From Gamarada debralockiae (lineage: Eukaryota > Ascomycota > Leotiomycetes > Helotiales > Hyphodiscaceae), in NCBI GenBank assembly GCA_002803225.1, contig NXFV01001733.1, positions 105,659 through 169,658 of the forward strand: 64,000 nucleotides of DNA. Reading direction: 5' to 3'. Positions 1-14,092 of the stretch are shown in pieces. The first letter of the stretch is position 1. Each line of letters begins with the position of its first letter. The notes beneath the pieces were generated by a model. That model was given only the letters and a program-made list of their open reading frames with translations. It was not told the origin of the DNA and did not search any database. The translations under genes were made by a program, and so were the position numbers.

Positions 1-1640
1 CGGGATCATACTCTCCAGTTTCCCAAACTAATCGAATATAAAGCGGCTTGATATCAAAGAGTCTTCCCACGATGCCTTTGACCCTGTAAATATCAAACCC
101 TTTCGGGATCTCCTTCTTCCTCTCGATTGCCTCCTTCTGATCTGACAGTGTATTTGGCGGCATGTAGAACGTGAACCTGATCAAACGGGCCTCCAGGAAA
201 TCCGGATTGATAGTCTCGGGTCCCTTTCGGATAACATCTGGTTTGTCATACTTCTCGCAAAGCTCAGCGTATCGCTTGTGTTGAGATGTTACGGTATGTT
301 CTTGGCTCTCTGGTACTGAAGCCATCTCCTTCCCAATGCGCGAAAGATAGAACATCTCCGCGTTCCTTCGGTCCGCATCTGAGATGGGGCTGAAGTTCAG
401 TGATTTCAGGTTTCCGAGACGCGCTAATACGAGCATGAAACCATCGTCCACACTCGAGGCTGGCCCATCTCCTTTTGCAATAGTGTCATAGATAGGATTG
501 TGTTGCAATCGTAGTCCTGTCATGCCAGGGAAGATCTCTGCCAAATCATCCACAAAAGACCAGTCATTGACTCTATTGTATGACAAGTCAACGTATTGCA
601 GTTTCTTTCCGAAGACAGGCTTCTCCAAAGTATCTGAGTGGTTCATAGAAATAGAAATTTGATTTCCCTTGAGCAATAGATTTTCTAGAGAAGCCAAGTG
701 TGAGAGGGGAGCCAGATCCGCGAGATTTGTGAACTGGTTGTACTCCAAGGTCAACGAAGTAAGATTGGGACTTGATAGAGCCGATTTTAGGCTCTCGAGG
801 CCGTTCGAGGAAACAGTGAGAACTTTTAAGGATTCGAACTGCTGTGCCAGGAGGCAAATGTCTTCCCAAGACAGCAGCGTTTCGTCTAACTCCAAGTCTT
901 TGACTCCCAGGAAGGCCTTTGTAGCAGAATCAAGTTCCTCGGAGATGATCTGCAATCGATTTCCACTGTATAGATAATTAGCCAGGCAAATAAATGGCCT
1001 CAACTGCACACTTACTTGAGCTTTAAGGTCCGAAGACTGTCCAACTCTTCACAAATACGAATAATTTCCTTGCAAGATTCAAAGAGATTCCGACTCAAGT
1101 CAAGCTCCGCAATCTTAGGACACACATCTCTAATGGTCCTGTCGGGTCGCTCTGCGCAGTTGACTTGCAGTCCATCCACCAGGACTATCTTTAGCTCATG
1201 GAGTTGAGCAAGCTGAGCTCTGATCTTGTCAAACCCGACCTCTTCCGCAATTTTTTTACCAGAAATCATAATTTGGGCTTCTGTAGCCACTACGGTGGGA
1301 TGGCTGGTAACCCCCGTGGCATATTTCTGATGAACAGCTTCGACGAAGCTCTGTGCAGGATCCGCTGTCCTAGTTGGACGAACAAATGATGCTGCCGTCT
1401 TTGAGGGACTTCTACCTATAGATCATTTAGATTTAACGGACTATTTGTAATGTATTGAAAGCACTTACAGGTGAAATACCTAACACCCCTGTGCTCTCCA
1501 TCATGTTTGCCCCTTGATGGATCATCCCACTCAACTCCAAGCCATTCTTTCTCTGTCCCTTCTACGGGACCGATATATCGAACGGTACATAGTGCAGATT
1601 CAAAAGAGAGGCGTTGTCCTATGTGGTAATTTTGAGGCAT
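1..1640 (-). CDS. PAC2: Tubulin-folding cofactor E (partial, C-terminus off window)
   Basis: TBCE-type chaperone that helps fold alpha-tubulin and assemble or take apart tubulin dimers in the cytosol. Exons read as 1469-1640, 1016-1415 and 1-965, with GTAAGT donors. The 1016/965 junction restores the leucine-rich-repeat motif LKLNGNRL, which supports it. An N-terminal CAP-Gly domain spans about residues 5-58, with the GKHDG signature at 44-48. A linker and a long leucine-rich-repeat region follow; exon 3 holds several clear repeats. The C-terminal ubiquitin-like part begins near the left edge and runs off the window. The start at 1640 (MPQNYHIG) is chosen because the open frame upstream looks nothing like the family. 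It is divergent from SF3A2, with 215 bp between start codons. The CAP-Gly plus LRR order points to TBCE and not TBCB. Confidence 0.93.
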
Positions 1641-1855
1641 TTCATGTTGTTGTTTGGAGTACCTACAGTAGTAGCCTTGGATTTGGAGAGGCTGAACGAC
1701 AGCCGAGTCACGAACTTTTTTGTTTCCCAATCGAGGAATTCGCAACGCCGCCTCCTCCCAAAACAAACCTTCAACCTCCAACCACCCAAATTCACCCAAC
1801 TCCCGACATCAATCTCAATCCCATCGCCTCTTGAGATCGTATCAACTCCTGCAAG
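1641..1855. promoter_or_regulatory. Shared promoter of TBCE and SF3A2
   Basis: This 215-bp stretch separates the divergent start codons of the TBCE gene and the SF3A2 gene. The half next to SF3A2 is rich in C and A and lacks T-rich tracts, as is common in fungal 5' leaders. No TATA box is evident. Its promoter role is inferred from position only. Confidence 0.5.
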
Positions 1856-2572
1856 ATGGATTATCAGAACCGCGCCGGTTCCAAATTCGGTGGCGGTGGT
1901 GTCGCATCAACCTCAGCAACAAACGCAGACCGACGAGAACGTCTCCGCAAACTCGCCCTCGAAACCATCGATCTCGACAAAGACCCCTACTTCTTCAAAA
2001 ACCACGTCGGCTCCTTCGAATGTCGGCTCTGTCTAACCGTCCACCAAAACGATGGCTCCTACCTCGCGCACACCCAAGGTCGCAAGCACCAAACGAACCT
2101 CGCACGTCGCGCAGCCCGCGAACAAAAAGAAGGGAAAGCCGCCACCGATCCCGTCACAGGTCTACCCATCGGCATGGTTGGGGCGCAGATGAGTGTTCGT
2201 AAGAATGTGGTGAAGATAGGACGACCTGGGTATAAGATTACGAAGACGAGGGATCCGGTTACGAGACAGCAAGGCCTGCTGTTCCAGCTTCAGTATCCGG
2301 AGATTTCGAACGATGTGCAGCCGAAGGTCAGGTTTATGAGTGCTTATGAGCAGAAGGTTGATGATCCGCCGGACAAGAACTTTCAGTATATGTTGGTGGC
2401 GGCGGAGCCGTATGAGACGTGTGGGTTCAAGTTGCAGGCGAGAGAGGTGGATCGTACGAATGATCGGTTTTGGACGTGGTGGGATGCGGATTTGAAGGAG
2501 TTTTGGGTGCAGGTTATGTTTAAGACGGAGAGAGAGGAGAGGTATAGTGGTGTGCCTGGTCTGAGGAGATGA
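1856..2572 (+). CDS. PRP11: Splicing factor 3A subunit 2 (SF3A2/Prp11)
   Basis: Subunit of the SF3a complex of U2 snRNP, needed for prespliceosome assembly in the nucleus. It is a single-exon gene of 238 residues. Residues 1-50 hold the conserved N-terminus (LRKLALETIDLDKDPYFF). A matrin/U1-type C2H2 zinc finger follows, with C56, C59, H72 and H78 in ECRLC...HTQGRKH. The C-terminal half (VKIGRPGYK...QGLLFQLQYPEI) matches the SF3A2 core. The proline-rich heptad tail of animal SF3A2 is absent, as usual in fungi. The ATG at 1856 lies just upstream of the conserved N-terminus. The downstream neighbour, the COT-1 kinase, is convergent. Confidence 0.96.
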   Translation: MDYQNRAGSKFGGGGVASTSATNADRRERLRKLALETIDLDKDPYFFKNHVGSFECRLCLTVHQNDGSYLAHTQGRKHQTNLARRAAREQKEGKAATDPVTGLPIGMVGAQMSVRKNVVKIGRPGYKITKTRDPVTRQQGLLFQLQYPEISNDVQPKVRFMSAYEQKVDDPPDKNFQYMLVAAEPYETCGFKLQAREVDRTNDRFWTWWDADLKEFWVQVMFKTEREERYSGVPGLRR

Positions 2573-3212
2573 CGAAGACATGAGCGAGGGTTCTGCTGGA
2601 AGCGTCAGCTCTATCAGATGTTTAGGAGGCATGGCTTTCCAGATGGGTTCATCTACGAAGTAGGGTTTCAGGCGAAGAGCAATCGTTCGTTTCAAAGAGC
2701 GGTTGTATTGTGCCTACAGGTGGTCTTTGGGGACAAACTGGTGAGGGCATTGCATGGAGTTCTTTGGCGTTCACAAGCTAGTTCATAAACCAGAGAAACC
2801 TATTACTTATTCATTTAATTTCGTATTTGAGCGCTCCAGTCTACCGGGCATACATTAAAATCTTTGACCCACCCATTTTAGATGCAAAGCAAAGCTTTTA
2901 CCTTTCGCAGAACCATGCCAGATATCAAAAACTAGATGAGCCCGTTCATCATTGCACCAGCTCGCTGACAGGAAAAGCAAATACCGCCATATCTCATGAC
3001 TAGAGGCGCATGCTGCTAGCCTCTGGAACAAAATGTAAATGCGAAGTGGTATCTATGGAAATGGCCTCAGGTAAGCCATGTACTGAAAGATCCACAGATT
3101 TGAAAGATTCAGGCGATAACTTCTGCATGAATGTCAAGAGAATGACGCTCGTGTAGCAGGCAGAGCTCCTGTTCCTGCTGCCGTATAATTCGACCTTGTA
3201 GTCAGCGGAGAA
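2573..3212. other. Intergenic region between convergent SF3A2 and COT-1 kinase
   Basis: About 640 bp holding the 3' untranslated regions of two genes that end toward each other. No conserved open frame, tRNA or repeat is visible. A short A/T-rich stretch near 2790-2870 is a plausible cleavage and polyadenylation area. Confidence 0.6.
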
Positions 3213-5364
<2,152 letters not shown>

Positions 5365-6879
5365 TTTCGCCCAATTTGTGTATTATTCGTAGACTTCGAG
5401 TTCTCAATCCCCAACTCCACAATTGCTTTGGTTTTCCCGTCGTGTGCGCTGGCGATTGGCGGAGCAAAATCAATTGCTTGTCTCAGTTCGATCTGGTGAA
5501 GAAGGTGTGGGATGTACTGAGACCTTGACAGTCTCGCACACACAAATGGAACACAATACAGAGACTGTTGTGTGTCCCTTTCTGTATTTATGCGAATGTC
5601 GATGGCGAAAAGGGATGGAGTCTTGCACAGGAAACGGCTGTGACTCGAAGCGAGGAGGTGTTCATTCAATCGAATCGCTCAAAACGGCGCTAAAAGACCC
5701 ATTGGTGGGCGGGCCCATGGAGGTTTTGGGCAGATCAGGGGCGGCTTCAGGGGAGATAGAGGCCCTGATAGACCTTGAGGCAAAGAAACTTGAGGGTTTT
5801 CTTCTTCAGAAATGGTGCGGTCTTCTTTTTTTTCTTGTCGGGCACTTGGGGATTTATCTGGGGCCAGTCCAAACTGAGCTCAACCTGCAGGACACTTTAT
5901 ATTGCACGCAGATAGGGCGAAAGCTATTGGAAGCATCAACCTGCATACAAGGTACCGGTGCTTGTACTCCTCAACGTCAAGAGCCCATCCATCCCTTCGG
6001 AATCCTTGACGACGATTCAGCGATTGGGAAATGGAAGTCCCGTCAACGTCTCAAGATAGCATTCTTGGCTCGCTCTTGAGCCTGTAGCAAGATGCTGTCG
6101 TGGAATCTACATCAAAACCGAAGCTTTGTGCCTAAATATGAGCTGCAGCTGCGGGACTATGTAACGTCGCTCTCAAGAAAAGTCTGGTAAGCCTGGGCGA
6201 CGGCGACTGCGAGTATGAGATACCAAACTTTGAAGCGGCAGCCAGGGTCCAGGAACCACTGTCAGATCGAATCAAGAGTCTGTGCAAACCCCTTTTTCTG
6301 ATTTTGAAATATGATCGAAAGTAAAGGTCAGCGTGTTCTCAGCCGCATGAAAGAAAAGGAGGTTTTCTGTTCTCCGCGACACTCTTCACTCTTCATTATA
6401 TTCTCCAAGCTTAGTAGGGGTTTGCTGACGATTTTGATATAGATGAATAAGGGTTTTTGGGGAGAATCTGATATGTCTGTAATAAGGGAGGAGCCTGTCC
6501 ATGAAGAGATGCACAGAATACTGCATGGATCATGCTGGCCACCTCGTTGGTTTGACGATAACGATGATGCACAAAGTGGTCATAAAGATGCGCGTCTAGG
6601 AAATCATGAAACCAAAGACTGGAGAGCCTCCTGTGAACAAAGCTGAATATACACGTGACTATCGGCGACCGGACTCCGGCTCTAACGCAGTTGGGCATCG
6701 TGCCCGGTTGATTTGATCTCCAAATATTTTTGGCTTCGCGAATAATTGAAATCAAGAACATGGCACCGCGTTCGTGTCTCTTCACAGGCTGATCTACAAC
6801 TTGCGCAGACTGAGCTGCAGCTTCCCTTGTCTATCCTAGTACCACTCTAAATTCAGAGTGGACAAGGGATCGAAGAACA
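5365..6879. promoter_or_regulatory. Long divergent intergenic region between COT-1 kinase and TIM54
   Basis: About 1.5 kb between divergent start codons, the longest gap in the first 20 kb. Open frames here (for example 5423-6079 on the plus strand) lack any recognisable domain. The part next to the kinase probably holds a long 5' leader and promoter; the part from about 6800 leads into TIM54. No tRNA or transposon sequence is seen. Confidence 0.45.
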
Positions 6880-8397
6880 ATGGCCGACTCAAAGTCTGCA
6901 GGAGGAGCAGAAGTAAGTGCATCGCGAGATTTGATATGGCTTGTTTGCGTCTAACACCGGTGACAGAATGCTGCCCCTGGTGCAAATCCAGACGTGAAGC
7001 TCGATGCCAAAGCTACGAAACCTCTAAAACCCCCAAATCCAATGTGGAAATACATGGGACTTGGAGAAAACTTTCGTCCAAGACTTCCCTCACGAAACTG
7101 GATGATCTTCCTCACAGTCACTGGATCGTTTACTGCAGCAGTCATCTACGATAAGAGAGAGAAGAGGCGTGTACAGCGGAAATGGGCGAAGCTAGTGGAG
7201 CATGTAGCGAAGGAGCCATTGGGGTCGAAAGAAATGCCGAGGAAGCTCACGGTGTTCTTGGAAGGACCGCCTACGGATGGACTCAGGGTTGCCCAGGATC
7301 ATTTCAAAGAATACGTGAAGCCAATACTGGTTGCGTCGGGCTTGGATTGGGACTTCATTCAAGGTCGTAAGGAGGGTGATGTTAGAGCGGAGCTAGCAGA
7401 AAAGATCCGCAATTCAAGACTACCACCCGACCAAGCGGCTGAGGACCTCACGGCAGAAATCCGTAGGAAAAGCGGCGTTAAGGAATATGAAGGGATTAAA
7501 GGCGATATTGTGATTGGGCGTCACACATGGAAGGAATACGTTAGAGGTCTGCACGAAGGTTGGCTTGGTCCGGCAACAGAACCGCCGAAGCCAGAAACAG
7601 AGAATTCCGAGGACAACGCACAAGATCAAGAAAAGAAGGGCGCAGAACCGCCAATCGAAACCCTCCCTGGAATCACCATCCACTCTACAACCAAAGAAGG
7701 AGAGGGAGATGCCCCAGCAAAGACCGAACCCGAACCTGCAGCAGACAAAGAGAAACCCAAGAAACCACCTCAACCAGCCCCCTTCATATCAACCTCAGAC
7801 TACAAAAACGCACCCACACCGCCCGAGCTTCCAGCAGAATTGCCTTCAACACCCATCTCCTTCCCTCACATCCTCGGATTCTTCAACACACCCACCCGTC
7901 TCTATCGTTTCCTAAACCGCCGCGTGCTGGCAGACCAAATTGGTCGCGACACAGCCGCTGTAATCCTCGCCACATATCGACCTTACAACACCACTTCCGC
8001 AGCCTCAGAACCCTCATCCTTTGCCCCTGACTCCACCTCAGACTCGCCCCAGGCGAACAGTGAGGAGAACGTCCCGGCCCAACTGGCAGAACAGCAAACG
8101 GCACTAGCGGTAGAAGAGACGGAATGGCACAAGAACGCTAAGAAGAGAGTAGAAGGCGAGCCAGAGAGGACATGGTTAGAACCTATTGTGCTTGATCCTA
8201 GAATTGCGGAACGGATGCGGAGATTCGAGTTAACGCCTGAGGACGAGGCGAGAGCTGCAAAGATCGTGGTGACTGAGGAGGAAGTCGAGGGTTGGATTAA
8301 AGGCGGTTTGAGGAACCTAGGTCGAAGTGGATTGAAAGCATTGGGGTTTGGGAAGGAGAAGAAACCTACTGCCACTGAGGAGGAGGCATTGGAGTAA
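6880..8397 (+). CDS. TIM54: Mitochondrial inner membrane translocase subunit Tim54
   Basis: Component of the TIM22 complex, which inserts carrier proteins into the mitochondrial inner membrane. Exon 1 (6880-6912) encodes only 11 residues; intron 6913-6966 has a GTAAGT donor and an ACAG acceptor; exon 2 is 6967-8397. The product is 487 residues. A conserved N-terminal block (NPMWKYMGLGENFRPRLPSR) precedes a single membrane segment at about residues 55-72 (NWMIFLTVTGSFTAAVIY). A basic turn (DKREKRR) and the large intermembrane-space domain follow. A proline/glutamate-rich low-complexity insert lies around residues 205-265. The C-terminus contains FELTPEDEARAAKIV, typical of fungal Tim54. The first exon has an N-terminal ATG and gives an uninterrupted frame, so it is preferred to a start inside exon 2. 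Confidence 0.93.
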
Positions 8398-8871
8398 GAT
8401 AAGCAACGAGTGGAGTGCTTTGTAGGATATCTACGATGGTCGCAGCTGTCTGTTAAGCCACGACATCGAAACGTGTATTGTATAGTATCGCCAGAAGGCA
8501 TGAGCGAATTGCATGGATGGAAGCATATGTGGTCACGGATAGATCACGAATAAATAATCAATCCCCTCTGCATCATCTGCATGTTAGGGAGGTGGTAGTG
8601 AAGGATCGTTGATTAGGGGGTGATGCCATGCAAACTTTTTTCTATCTACTTTATTCCCACCATCATAACTTCATGCAAGTGGCTATGCGATCACTTCCCT
8701 TGAACGATTGGAAATGCATACATTCCATGCTCCCAGTCCACAAAGGGACTTGCGAAATCTCTACTCTGACATTTTCCTATACGAAAAGCCGTGATGAACA
8801 TGATAGAAAGAACGGTTGCTGCTATCTGAAAGGGGGGTCCAGTAAACGTTCAACCGCAATGAGTGATTTGA
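8398..8871. other. Intergenic region between convergent TIM54 and NAT1
   Basis: About 470 bp of 3' untranslated sequence shared by two convergent genes. An AATAAATAATC stretch at about 8549 is a plausible polyadenylation signal for TIM54. No other feature is seen. Confidence 0.55.
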
Positions 8872-11510
8872 TTAGGTGGATGTCGAGAAGACGGTTGCTT
8901 TCGGCCATTTTGCAGCGGCGCTCGACCGGAAGGATTCAACTTCAGTGCTTTGCCATAAACTCAAAAGCTCCAAAGCCGCCTCAGCTTGCTCCATCGTAAT
9001 GCTTGGTAGCTTAATAACAGCAGCTACGTCTTTCTCGCAACTTGATGCGGAATCTGGAGATAGCAGCTTTCGTACGCGTATGGCAGAAAGTGTGCTTGGT
9101 GCGGAGTCTTTGTGTTTTGCGAGATATTCATCATTGTATTTTGCGGGAGTTGTCAACGATGGCAGAAGGGTGAATTCTGATTTGATGATCTCCAGTGATT
9201 TTGCTGGTACTCCTCCCATATCCTTATCCATGGCCAGCTTGAAGCGGACGATTTGCTCGTGGACTTTCGGGTGCCCCTTGTCAAGAGCTGCTGCTGCCAG
9301 AAGGCACTTCAGAGCAAGGAGGTACTTCTCTGGTACTGGTATTAGTATAGGTGAGAAGTCAGGGGCTAAGACTTACTTCTTCGAATGTACACCTCGAATC
9401 CCGCAATATGGGCATCAATGCTCTTCGGGCTGAATTGCAAGAGCGGTGTGACGAATTTCATCGCGTCCATCATGGGCTCGGTCGTAGCAGCAAGCTTGAC
9501 TCCATCTGGGTCATCATCCTTCTTCTTCGCCTCGCCATCTCCATCCTTGGTAGGCTTGTTCGGTTCGTTTTTCTTCGCGAGGGCCTCTCGCTCAGCCTTT
9601 TGGGCTTCTTTTCTTGCCTTCTTCGCTGCCTTCTTCCGTTCCGCAGCATCATCGCCGTTTGCATCTCCAGTTCCGTTCGTTCCATTGGTCAGAGGCTTGT
9701 CGTGGATCTTGAGATAAATATCAACAGCTGAGAGTGCTGCGCGAGAATAGAACGGATGGTCTCGCAAGTGGTCCTCCCACCTCATCATGTCCACATATGC
9801 CCGGATCTGGCCCTTCCGCAATGAGAAGCTGTGGAAATCAAATTGATCTTCTTGCCATACGTCAAAGACGTTATATACGGCTGTAAAACGCTTCAGAGCA
9901 AGACCAAGCTTCCCTTGCCGAGCGTACGATTGCCCATCTTCCGTCAAGAACCATATGCATTGCATGTCATGAAGATCAGCCAGCGGTCCACCAACGGTCT
10001 CTGCTCGTGTGAACATGCCCATCGTCTTGATTGCAGCCTCACTCTCATCATTTCTAAGCTGGTATTTTGCGGCCTTGGTATTGATATGTCGGTCTCTTAT
10101 ATCAAGAGTACGTGCATGTTCCATAATCTGGGATGCCTTATGCATATTGCCGTAGTGCTTCCATATCCGTGCCTTGGTCATGTGGAAGTCGACACTGTTG
10201 GGTTCCAACTCAATAGCCTTCTCGATATTCTCCATGGCCTTATCTAAATCTCGACTGAGGTAATAATTGTAATGTTGAGCAAGGAAATAAAACGCAGCAG
10301 ATGCTCCTTTAGATGTGTCTCCGTTTCGCTTTGGCTCGTTATTGGCTGCACTCTTGTCGCTATCGATGTATTGCTGAACGACAGCTGGGAGGATTTCCTT
10401 CTTCGAGGCATTTGAGTAAAGATGCTTCAGGTTTGCAAATGTTGAAGGCACCCCTTTATCCAGCATACGATGTATATACTTGTCCGCAGCTTCGCGGAAT
10501 TCATCACCTATTTGTCATTAGCATACCTTGTTCAAAAGGAGATTCTTAACTATGTATACCTTCTAAGAAGTCCAGTGGTAACCGGCGCGCAGCATCACAT
10601 CGAGGGTACTTCTCTGCATATTCATCATAGACTGCTTTCAATGCCTTGTGATCTGATGGATCGATGTTCATAGCATTTACAAGACCATCATAGTATGTCT
10701 TATACTCTGAGTTGCGGTCCAGGAGAGCACGGTAGGCCTTTGCCGCTTCCTCCTTTCGGTCAAGCTGGGCAAGGTACTGTGCGCGAAGCTCCAAAACAGC
10801 CAACCTATCAAGATTGTGTTTTCCAGCCGATTCCAAATGGTCCAGAGCCTTCTGAATATCCCCTTGCTCTGCGATCAACGAATTCTTGTACATGACTGCC
10901 TCGGAGTTCTCAAAATCGGTTTTCGAAGGGGGGTTCTTCAGGGTCCCTTCATAGGTTGTCAAAACCCCTTCTGCCTCCGAGAGATCGCCATTCAAATGAA
11001 GAGCCACCGCCAATGCTGTCCAATTTTGACGAATATGCGATCTTTGGGTCAACATTTGTCTGCGACTGACAAGGTAGCCTTGGTAATCGCGCATTTGGAT
11101 TTGAAGAAGAGCCAAATCCCTCTGAATCTGTGATGAATCTGGCTCCAACTTCAGCGCAAACTTGTATGCCTTGATAGCCTCCTCAAAGTTCTTCGCTGCG
11201 CGGTAGAGCAATCCATAGACATGCCAGCAGACGTGGGACTTCATGTCGCATTGGAGTGCAACTTTCCCCAGCGCAAAAGCTTCTTCAGTCTTCCCTTGCG
11301 AGTTCATGATGAGAGCTTTCATCGCCAGTGTATCTCCGTGTTTGGGATTCTTTTTTAGGATCTGATCGGCAGCCTTGATACCTAGAGGTTGTGAGCAGGC
11401 TGTTACATATAACAGATGTTAATCTAACCTTTCTTATACTGTTTGTCCTCATAGTTTCGGACGACCGTCCGAAAGAGCGAAGACTCTTTCGAATTCAACG
11501 GTTGTGGCAT
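8872..11510 (-). CDS. NAT1: NatA N-terminal acetyltransferase auxiliary subunit (NAA15/Nat1)
   Basis: Ribosome-anchoring, TPR-repeat scaffold of NatA, which acetylates the N-termini of nascent chains with the catalytic subunit Ard1/Naa10. Exons: 11429-11510, 10560-11381, 9377-10507 and 8872-9329, giving 830 residues, close to the 854 of yeast Nat1. The N-terminus (MPQPLNSKESSLFRTVVRNYE) and the following tetratricopeptide repeats (HGDTLAMKALIMNSQGKTEEA) are diagnostic. A lysine/alanine-rich charged segment sits near residues 600-640 (AERKKAAKKARKEAQKAERE), as in the family, followed by a last helical repeat region. All junctions keep frame and family-typical sequence. It is divergent from BNA7. 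Confidence 0.95.
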
Positions 11511-11886
11511 GATTGTCCAAATTTCTCCAGCCGTATGAGTTGAAGATATAGACGGAACCTGGGCGTAAGTATTCGTTCGTCCGCGTGGGGTTCGAAAGAG
11601 GCTGGCTTAAGGTCTTGGAGATGAGTCGAGTGAATGAGTGTCCCGCTGGATCGCTCGTAGGATCCTATAGACCTGCCAGCAGATTGTGAATAGCGGGCTG
11701 GGATATTGAGAAGGCGAGGTACCCTGGGGAAAGAGTCGTGTGCGCAATTGTAGTTCATTGAGGTCTCGCCACGATGAAGCATTGGCCGCTTTCATAGTCG
11801 TTAACCACGCTAGTCCTGCACGGCTACAACCCACTCTTATCTTCTCTCCTTTCACCTCCTTGGACAGCTTCAAACATAACGACAAA
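11511..11886. promoter_or_regulatory. Shared promoter region of NAT1 and kynurenine formamidase
   Basis: About 376 bp between divergent start codons. The frame of the formamidase stays open upstream to 11740 without a good initiator. A C/T-rich stretch at 11830-11860 just upstream of the 11887 ATG resembles fungal promoter pyrimidine tracts. Function is inferred from position. Confidence 0.45.
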
Positions 11887-12943
11887 ATGGGGGACATTCA
11901 GCTCAAACATTTCAGAGAAGAGTATCTTCACGGGACAAACTCGACAAAGCTTAATACCGTGGATATCTGGATTCCCGAGACTGCACCAATTGTTCCAGGG
12001 GATGGAAAACTCTGGTTAATGTTGGTCCACACCTTCTGCCACGGAACATTCGCTGAGCAGAGGTAGATACATACATGGAGGAGCCTGGAGAGATCCAGCC
12101 GTGGACTCATTAAGCTTTGAACCAGCCGTCACAGAACTCTGGAAATCATCTTTGAGACTTGAAATTGCAGGCTTTGCATCTATCAACTACCGACTCTCAC
12201 CATACCCATCTCATCCAGAAGATCCGAGCTCCCCAGATGACCCATCCCGCAATGTGCATTATCCGGATCATCTTATAGATGTAGCACAAGGTCTCCTTTA
12301 CCTAGAGGAGCACTATCACATTGATAATCGCTATCTTCTCGTGGGACATTCTGCTGGCGCAACCATGGCCTTCGAATTGCACAACTGGTAGTAGGTAACC
12401 GAGGAGTAATTTTTTTCCCCATTTGAGACTGTTTCATGCGTTTTTTACTCTGAATCATGTCTCAGGAGTAGTTACTCCGAAGTCATTCCCAATGAGATAC
12501 ATGCTGACTCCTCAATGTTCTGCAGCATGCCTCGCAGGATACTACCTATACCCGCTGTTGTACTTGGTATTGCTGGGATATACAATTTCGAGGCTTTCAT
12601 TGAGGACCACAGCGAAATACCTACCTACCGAGAACTCATGGAGAATGCCTTTCCTGACAAGCGTCTATGGGAGAGAGCCTCTCCGTATAAAAACCGTCTA
12701 CCGAATTACGCAGCCTGGGAGCAAGCAAAAGCTATTATAATCTCACACTCTGATCAGGATGAGTTGGTAGAGAAAGCCCAGTCCTCGTACATGCTGGAGC
12801 GCGCTCGAATGGCTCCACACTGCAAGGAGAAGGTCCATTTCTTGGAGGCTAGTGGAAATCATAATGAGATTTGGGCAAGCGGCTCCATATTGGCTGGTCT
12901 GATTACCAAGTCCGTTGAAATCCTACTATCGTCTTCAAGGTGA
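11887..12943 (+). CDS. BNA7: Kynurenine formamidase (alpha/beta hydrolase)
   Basis: Hydrolyses N-formylkynurenine to kynurenine in the tryptophan-to-NAD pathway. Probable exons: 11887-12020, 12067-12387 and 12526-12943, giving 290 residues, a normal length. Splicing of intron 1 (donor GTTGGT) rebuilds LWLIYIHGGAWRD with the oxyanion motif HGGAW at 48-52. The nucleophile elbow GHSAG is at 138-142 (S140). An acid (D228 or D230 in SDQDELV) and H264 in GNHNEIW complete the triad. The second intron is long (138 nt). The acceptor at 12525 follows a GCTGAC branch site; an alternative at 12537 also keeps frame and would remove four residues. Other alpha/beta hydrolases are possible, but the motif set and start fit BNA7. 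Confidence 0.82.
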
Positions 12944-13444
12944 CAGTGGGTGGGAGCTCTTGCAACTTCAACGGGAATAAGAGCGTATTCTTAGATCGAC
13001 TCCATGCAGAAACCGGGACCTTTGAGCTCACTTGAGACCTGCCACCAGATAATATTCGGATGCAAATTCAAACCCCTAAAGACTTGAGCATTTACACCCA
13101 AAGGATAGGGAATACGGATTGGAAGACGTCCAGCAATGTTTTGGACGGATGAGCCTGGGCTTGAGCTGTCTGAATCCCCACAGGGGTGTCCGATGGAGAG
13201 AATAAAGAAGATCATTTTGGTCTTTACGCCTTCTATAACCCGCAATGTTTGGAGTTGAATGTTTCTTTCTTCTATGACATTACAGTAATAGATACTTATC
13301 ACTGTCGACCTTGTTCTTACAACCAGCATTTCGCATGCCCAATGTTTCGACCTCTTACCCAGGTGTAACTCCTATGAATGCGTGTTTCCAGGATATCGTT
13401 GCAACCACTGCGCCTCATCGATCACCATTATCCCTTGCTCAGTA
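12944..13444. other. Intergenic region between convergent BNA7 and MIX23
   Basis: About 500 bp between two convergent genes. Only short frames without recognisable sequence are present. It is presumably 3' untranslated sequence. Confidence 0.55.
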
Positions 13445-14092
13445 TTAATGACCCTTCTCCCTTCCTTTCCTCCAATCATCCAAGGCTTGCTCCCATTCTC
13501 TAAAGTCCCCGCCACATCTCTCGCTAAACAAGCCCCAACTCCTTGCCCGTATAATCTTCTCCACGCTCCTCTCCTGCGTGATGAGAGCAGCAAGCTTCTC
13601 TGTCCTGGCTTCTCTCGGAAAGAACCTCGCAGAATAAGGATCTAACCTCTCATCCACAATCCTTTCCCTGTCTCTCTCGCTCTCCACCCGTCTCAACACC
13701 GACTCTGGGTCATCTGGGTCTGGACTAGTGGCGACCGAAGCGCAGTAGTTTAGAACGTCTGAGCGAACCTGCCACGAGGGGAAGAGGACCTGTTCTTTGA
13801 AGGCTCGGCATGAGGACGGAGGTATTTGTCTGGGATTCGGCGGGCGGGGAGCGCGTATCGATGTGGATGACGGGTCGAAGCCTGCCGCCGCGGGGGTCAG
13901 AAGGGCGTTGAGGTTCTGGGTTATGGAATCATCGATCGAAGCTCTGGATATGCGGAGGAAGTCTGTGGCGCATCATTAGCTACTGTAGACAGTGACCATT
14001 CACAACACTTGAATGCTTAACTGACCTCTTAACGCAACAGTGGAGAAGCAGAATTGAGGGGTGAGTGAAGGCTGTGGAGAAGGCTGGGTCAT
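13445..14092 (-). CDS. MIX23: MIX23/Cid2 family mitochondrial intermembrane-space protein
   Basis: Member of the Cid2/CCDC58 family, known as MIX23, a small cysteine-containing protein of the mitochondrial intermembrane space. Exons: 14026-14092 and 13445-13962; the junction gives FCFSTVALRDFLRISRASIDD without a frame break. The spliced product is 194 residues. Landmarks shared with human CCDC58 are the N-terminal LRISRASIDDSITQNLN helix, paired cysteines (SSCRAFKEQ...LNYCASV) and the C-terminal IIRARSWGLFSERC. The insert after LLTPAAAGFDPSS and the tail ending DDWRKGREKGH are fungal additions. Start 14092 is chosen because its short leader (MTQPSPQPSLTPQF) suits the family; an open frame continues upstream. 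It is divergent from the carrier gene. Confidence 0.82.

Noticed and set aside
1720..2695. Long frames overlapping SF3A2 on both strands
   Set aside because: They are shadows of the SF3A2 coding sequence, whose protein is unmistakable.
5423..6079. 218-codon plus-strand frame upstream of the COT-1 kinase
   Set aside because: No domain, membrane segment or family-like sequence; it lies in the probable 5' leader and promoter of the kinase and overlaps its first exon region on the other strand.
11740..11886. N-terminal extension of the kynurenine formamidase frame
   Set aside because: The frame is open but begins with GTG and adds sequence unlike the family; the ATG at 11887 is better.
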